From IMG/VR virus record IMGVR_UViG_3300032069_000061, positions 1-20,112 of that record: 20,112 bases of DNA; one strand, 5' to 3'. A model generated the notes under the pieces. The model ran no database searches, was not told where the DNA came from, and saw only the letters and a program-made list of their open reading frames with translations. This DNA comes from a virus. A program made the position numbers and the translations under genes. Below are positions 16,396-20,112 of the stretch, piece after piece. The stretch's first letter is position 1. Each line of letters begins with the position of its first letter.

Positions 16396-16596
16396 CTAAC
16401 CTCCCATCAAGATTTTCAAAAACTGCACAACGTGCAGCCGGGCATTAAATCGTTCAAGTTCATTAGAGTCTAAGGAAGACCCAAGTTTACTGTACCACAA
16501 GAGTTTAAATTCGTCCGAATCCAGGAAGTTAAGACAATTTCTTGCAGTAGCACTAAGTCTAAGTTCATCACCGCTTTTTACTTGTTCTTTTTTCAT
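16396..16596 (-). CDS. Unknown small protein, 66 aa
   Basis: ATG at 16596 with GGGG six bases before it; an upstream TTG at 16617 would add seven residues and lacks a better site. It overlaps the 54-residue gene by 29 bases. The sequence is helical and charged (KKEQVKSGDELRLSATARN, then SDEFKLLWYSKLG and ELERFNARLHVVQFLKIL). It lies between portal and scaffold with no known motif. It may be an assembly factor, but this is unproven. Confidence 0.6.
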   Translation of the reverse strand: MKKEQVKSGDELRLSATARNCLNFLDSDEFKLLWYSKLGSSLDSNELERFNARLHVVQFLKILMGG

Positions 16597-16732
16597 GCAT
16601 TGCCCCATGAGCACCAAGCGCCGCCATCTGTTTCATAGCATCTGCTTTAGAAGGATGCGTTCCTAGAACTCTTCCAGTTTCTTTGTTAATTACTTGAATT
16701 TTCGAACCACTTTTCCGAAATCCGTACGGCAT
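16568..16732 (-). CDS. Small basic protein, 54 aa
   Basis: ATG three bases after the portal stop, with AGGAG in the last portal codons nine bases before it. The sequence MPYGFRKSGSKIQV...GRVLGTHPSKADAMKQMAALGAHG is of a recurrent short phage type in which a strand (KIQVINKETGRVLGTH) is followed by a helix (SKADAMKQMAAL), then a basic tail (EKRTSKKR). Ten of its 54 residues are lysine or arginine. Such genes near portals are common but their role is unknown. Being short, it is easily missed in annotation. Confidence 0.72.
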   Translation of the reverse strand: MPYGFRKSGSKIQVINKETGRVLGTHPSKADAMKQMAALGAHGAMHEKRTSKKR

Positions 16733-16735
16733 TTC

Positions 16736-18481
16736 TTACATCTCCTCCCCAGGCGGTTGTTCGGCCGTCTGTTGCGAAATGTACGACGGACGCAACGGTA
16801 ATGGAGTTGTCGGTGCCTGAATAGGACCTATATCAATATCCAAACACATAAATAATTCAGCCATCAATTTTGGCATTGTGCTTTGAACTAAATACATCAT
16901 TTCAGGTGATCGGCTCATTATTCGAATTACACCCATTATGGTTTCGGCACGTTGCATATTTGTCAAATAACGAGAAATACCAAAAACCTTGAAAACATAA
17001 TCCAAACCAAATGCCGAATAATCATTACTTCGTATTTTTTCCCAAGTTGCTGCATGCTCCTTTCCTAATATTGATTCAATATTTGGAGCAATTTCACCAG
17101 GAACATCTGGCTGAAATTGAATAATTCGATTCCATGCCTTTTGCAGAATTTTAACCATAAATCGATCTTCAACTGAAGAAATAAGATCAGTTGTAAAGCC
17201 TTCAGTCTGTTGAAGAGACAGTTGACGTTCACCAACAGTTGAACGACTTCGACGAGATGGTAAGCCCGCCTCAAATTCAGTCATTGAGGAAAATTCACCA
17301 TAACCTTGTTCCAGTAGATAAAGAACTTGGATGGCCTCTGGCCGAATCCCACCAAGATTTACTGGTGCAATCCCAGGTGAATCAGTTTTAAACCCACCTT
17401 CTGCCTTCCAAATTTTTAATGGGTAAATACCATCATCTGCTTGCCTTGCATCTATTCGACTGGTATCCATGACAAGATTTGGAAGAGAAGAAAGCATTCC
17501 TCCGTCTATAATCAAATTTAAAATTTCCTGCATTGCTGTTACAATTGGTGCCGATGGAGCAAAAAATGGCATGTGATAGACAGAAAATGGAACCCGAATA
17601 AATGGTTCTACAACTACTGGCGGTTCGGCATCCCAATAGGGAATATCTTCAACACCAAAAATTACATATTTTCGATTATAAAGAATTACCATAACTGATT
17701 CGCCAATTAATTCACCAGATGAGTTCCATAAATCGCCCCAATAATAAGTAAGCCGAGCCTCTTTCCGAGTTCCAGTTTCTGCTCTACCCTCAATCGCTGA
17801 ACCTTCTACAGATCCGACTCCAGAATCTCCATCAGCCATTGCTGCGTCAATATTTTTCCATTGTCCTTTCCCAGAAATTTGCTGCAAATCAGACTTATCA
17901 ATAAATTCTTCAACAATAAGAAAACGACCTCTTCCCGATGCGTCAATATAAACATTTTCTGGATTTATACTCTTTGTTTCAAGCATCATTTCATTAATTA
18001 TTTTATTACCAGGCAATCGAGGGTTTGCTGAATTTGGAGAAACTACCACACGTTTCCGTTGTGCCATATCAATGAGCATACACAACAGAGATGAAAGAAG
18101 AGAAGACTTGAAGCAATCGGTCAGATTTGTAACCAGGTCTGCCGACTTCATTAACCACCACTGTAACAGTTTCTGGGCTACTTGGGCATACATAACATCA
18201 TCTGGAGTCCGTATTACTCTCGGCTCTACCTTGAACCAATCATCCCCCTTTATAAGAGCACGACGAACTGTTCCGGCAATTCGTTCGACTCCTACCCAGA
18301 TTTTTGGCAACGGAATTTTTGCTTGCCAATCTTCTTTATCCCCCCAATCAATTTGGCCCATATACTGCTGCCATAATTTATCCCAACTTTGTTTTGGGAC
18401 AATTCGCTTGTCATTGCTTGCATTTAATATCGAAACTACAGAACTGACGATTTCTGTATCGTCAATTGTCTTATAAATCAT
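16736..18481 (-). CDS. Portal protein, 581 aa
   Basis: The ATG overlaps the stop of the large terminase by one base (TAATG), so the two are coupled. The length fits podovirus portals. Readable features are SWDKLWQQYMGQIDW (~32-46), a central beta region (LIVEEFIDKSDLQQI near 190-205; VYHMPFFAPSAPIVTAMQ near 300-318), and the wing/stem-like helical segment STVGERQLSLQQTEGFTTDL around 412-430 with the long helix following it (DRFMVKILQKAWNRI). The C-terminus is proline-rich. It forms the ring at one capsid vertex through which DNA passes and to which adaptor and terminase bind. Confidence 0.88.
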   Translation of the reverse strand: MIYKTIDDTEIVSSVVSILNASNDKRIVPKQSWDKLWQQYMGQIDWGDKEDWQAKIPLPKIWVGVERIAGTVRRALIKGDDWFKVEPRVIRTPDDVMYAQVAQKLLQWWLMKSADLVTNLTDCFKSSLLSSLLCMLIDMAQRKRVVVSPNSANPRLPGNKIINEMMLETKSINPENVYIDASGRGRFLIVEEFIDKSDLQQISGKGQWKNIDAAMADGDSGVGSVEGSAIEGRAETGTRKEARLTYYWGDLWNSSGELIGESVMVILYNRKYVIFGVEDIPYWDAEPPVVVEPFIRVPFSVYHMPFFAPSAPIVTAMQEILNLIIDGGMLSSLPNLVMDTSRIDARQADDGIYPLKIWKAEGGFKTDSPGIAPVNLGGIRPEAIQVLYLLEQGYGEFSSMTEFEAGLPSRRSRSTVGERQLSLQQTEGFTTDLISSVEDRFMVKILQKAWNRIIQFQPDVPGEIAPNIESILGKEHAATWEKIRSNDYSAFGLDYVFKVFGISRYLTNMQRAETIMGVIRIMSRSPEMMYLVQSTMPKLMAELFMCLDIDIGPIQAPTTPLPLRPSYISQQTAEQPPGEEM

Positions 18482-19890
18482 TAAACACCCATCCTATAAC
18501 GAACTCTATGAGTCGACTTTCGTTGTATTAAATTATCCGGAATACCAATAGTCGCACGAGAAACAATTGGATCTCTTGGTCGATTAACTTTAAAAATTGG
18601 TGAAGAGAAAAAATTACTTACTAAATAACGAATAGAATCGCCAACGTGTTCATACATGCCATCTTGAATAATTTGACCACGAGTATTTCTTGCATATCCT
18701 CCGCTTAAGGCATCTATTGTCATTGTACAACGTGGATTAATTGTAATCAACGAAACCCCATTACTAGTCATTCGAAGAAGTTTAGAAACCTCAAGAACTG
18801 AAAATTCTGGGTCGACTTGTTGAAACTTAGGATAAATTCCAAGATTCCTTAATTCCATTACTGAACTTGTTTTAATTGATACTTCAGGATTGCTCCCAGC
18901 AATATCGCAACAATCCAAAACGGAGGCGATCGGCATATTGGGAAATTTACGGCTGGTCCGCGCCAGAACCATTCGTGCGACTTCATCCGTCGCCAATCCG
19001 TCATACATTGCCTCATCGAGAACAATTAAATGTTCAACAGCTGAATTAATAAAGGCATCTTTCTGATTTTTTAGAGTTTGAATTTGCGCCCATAAAACCG
19101 CACTACGTAATCCAAAATCCCAGCTTCTAAGTAATGGAATTCCCTCTGCGTAATCTGGTTCTTCTCGAACATTATTTTCTACCGAAAAAGCCCCTCCCCA
19201 GACCGGATTGCCTTCTAGAATTGCTCCAGCTTGTCCTTTTAAATAGACATCAATCCAAGATTTTGGATAACTACTTTCTAGATCCTTTATGTAGGCTTCA
19301 TCACGATAAGGATTGTCATATGTAGTTGTATGAACTGTGGCAAATTGACCTGTTGGATTATTAAAATATCGATAGGTAAAATGATCAATTCTAGGTGGGT
19401 TCGCTGTAATAAAGAAAATTGCATGGGGGCTATCCCGCATACGTCCTCGTAGAATATTAAAAGCAGATTCTGGTATTAAGTGGTCGGAACCTTCATCAAG
19501 CCATATACCATCTAATTGTTGTGATCGGAATTTTTCAGGTCGATCAAGTGATCGGAAATAGATTTGAGAGGTTCTTCCACCCCGTGCTCGAACTGTGGAA
19601 ATTTCATCTCTAGCAGCGTAGGCAACTTCAAGATTTGCCTTTTGGAGAAACTCACGGAGATACCTACCGGTTGAATCTCTAAGTTCACGATAAGTCCGCC
19701 GAACAACCATGAACGTTGAATCCGGATAGGTAAAAGTTTGACGAGCCACTTCTGCGCAACCCGCCAGGGTTTTCCCACTATCTAATGCCCCCCAATAAAA
19801 AACATACCTGATACCGTCAGTATTGCAAAGTTTATGAAATTCTCTTTGTTTATCAAAAGGAATGTAAATTTCAGAAATGGAGGTTGTCAA
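18481..19890 (-). CDS. Terminase large subunit, 469 aa
   Basis: The N-terminal ATPase is readable: variant Walker A GALDSGKT (34-41), Walker B IWLDE (129-133, D132 and catalytic E133), and coupling motif TANPP (162-166). The C-terminal nuclease follows, with SWDFG (256-260, D258), an Asp-rich VLDCCDIAG (324-332) and a conserved EHVGDSIRY (414-422, D418). The family cuts concatemeric DNA and pumps it into the procapsid through the portal. The start is TTG at 19890, fixed by GGAGGAG five bases upstream, and it overlaps the preceding stop by four bases (TTGA). It precedes the portal in the usual packaging order. Confidence 0.92.
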   Translation of the reverse strand: MTTSISEIYIPFDKQREFHKLCNTDGIRYVFYWGALDSGKTLAGCAEVARQTFTYPDSTFMVVRRTYRELRDSTGRYLREFLQKANLEVAYAARDEISTVRARGGRTSQIYFRSLDRPEKFRSQQLDGIWLDEGSDHLIPESAFNILRGRMRDSPHAIFFITANPPRIDHFTYRYFNNPTGQFATVHTTTYDNPYRDEAYIKDLESSYPKSWIDVYLKGQAGAILEGNPVWGGAFSVENNVREEPDYAEGIPLLRSWDFGLRSAVLWAQIQTLKNQKDAFINSAVEHLIVLDEAMYDGLATDEVARMVLARTSRKFPNMPIASVLDCCDIAGSNPEVSIKTSSVMELRNLGIYPKFQQVDPEFSVLEVSKLLRMTSNGVSLITINPRCTMTIDALSGGYARNTRGQIIQDGMYEHVGDSIRYLVSNFFSSPIFKVNRPRDPIVSRATIGIPDNLIQRKSTHRVRYRMGV

Positions 19891-20112
19891 GGGGACTCCT
19901 CCACAACGGCGCTGGGGGGAGAGAGCGCCGGGAGCAGAAGAGTTTCCGCTTCAAGAGCCGAGAAATCTACATCTATAACAGAATTGGTCAATTTTGAAGT
20001 CTTTCCCAGACCAAGAACGTCCCTTTCAAGCTTTATAACATCAATTAAATGGTGTAATGCGTCCTTTATGGGAAGGCTTTTAATTTGTTCCAGGGTGGGA
20101 AGAGAAAGGAGA
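19887..20112 (-). CDS. C-terminal part of probable small terminase subunit
   Basis: An open frame enters at the right edge and ends at TGA (19887-19889), giving 74 residues. It begins LLSLPTLEQIKSLPIKDALHHL and has a helical LIDVIKLERDVLG segment, then a Pro/Ala/Glu-rich end. A helix with this charge pattern just before the end is what I would expect in a small terminase, and the gene stands immediately before the large subunit with a four-base overlap. The DNA-binding N-terminus is outside the window, so the identity rests mainly on context. Confidence 0.5.
   Translation of the reverse strand, partial: LLSLPTLEQIKSLPIKDALHHLIDVIKLERDVLGLGKTSKLTNSVIDVDFSALEAETLLLPALSPPSAVVEESP
19896..19930 (-). 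promoter_or_regulatory. Large-terminase ribosome site with adjacent hairpin
   Basis: GGAGGAG (19896-19902) serves the TTG start at 19890. Four bases upstream of it lies a perfect 7-bp stem (19907-19913 with 19924-19930). Its loop, read on the transcript, is a C/T run that could in part pair with the ribosome site. It lies inside the end of the upstream gene, so ribosomes translating that gene would open it. Confidence 0.5.

Noticed and set aside
1-20112. tRNA genes, CRISPR arrays, insertion sequences, attachment site, integrase
   Set aside because: No cloverleaf, no regular spacer repeats, no transposase or recombinase frame and no terminal inverted repeats were seen; almost every base is within a virion gene.

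Overview
This window is a block of late (virion) genes from a tailed bacteriophage, probably short-tailed. Every supported gene lies on the minus strand, so the transcript runs from right to left. Reading that way the order is: end of a probable small terminase, large terminase, portal, two very small genes, scaffold, major capsid protein, a probable capsid-decorating protein, tail adaptor, a virion protein of unknown role, a large beta-rich tail (nozzle-like) protein, a tail fibre, three small genes, a GNAT acetyltransferase, two internal-virion-like proteins, and the first ~1,693 codons of a giant protein that runs off the left edge. The capsid protein resembles the N4 gp56 group. The adaptor plus nozzle pair, with no sheath, tube or tape-measure gene in view, points to podovirus morphology. 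The host cannot be named. Most of the DNA is AT-rich with strong GGAGG-type ribosome binding sites and frequent TTG or GTG starts.

Region by region: 20112-16736 holds DNA packaging (terminase, portal). 16732-14251 holds capsid assembly. 14188-8890 holds the connector and tail, ending in a fibre. 8874-7617 is a cassette of small accessory genes: two unknown cytoplasmic proteins, a small hydrophobic protein and the acetyltransferase. 7617-1 is a putative ejection module of three glycine/alanine-rich or coiled-coil proteins. Genes are packed with 1-29 base overlaps or gaps of a few bases. The only gaps longer than about 20 bases lie either side of the decoration gene, and each holds a perfect hairpin. 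No stretch over 300 bases lacks a gene, and I see no tRNA, CRISPR array, insertion sequence, integrase or replication gene.

The products would work together to build a procapsid on the scaffold, fill it through portal and terminase, close it with adaptor and nozzle, bind a host with the fibre, and inject the internal proteins with the DNA. The points most worth a second look are: the giant protein, which carries two regions that look to me like ADP-ribosyltransferase-type folds and a duplicated N-terminal peptide; the GC-rich, patchwork C-terminal part of the fibre gene inside an AT-rich genome; the acetyltransferase locked by start/stop overlaps between a membrane protein and an ejection protein; and the hairpins around the capsid genes and at the terminase start.
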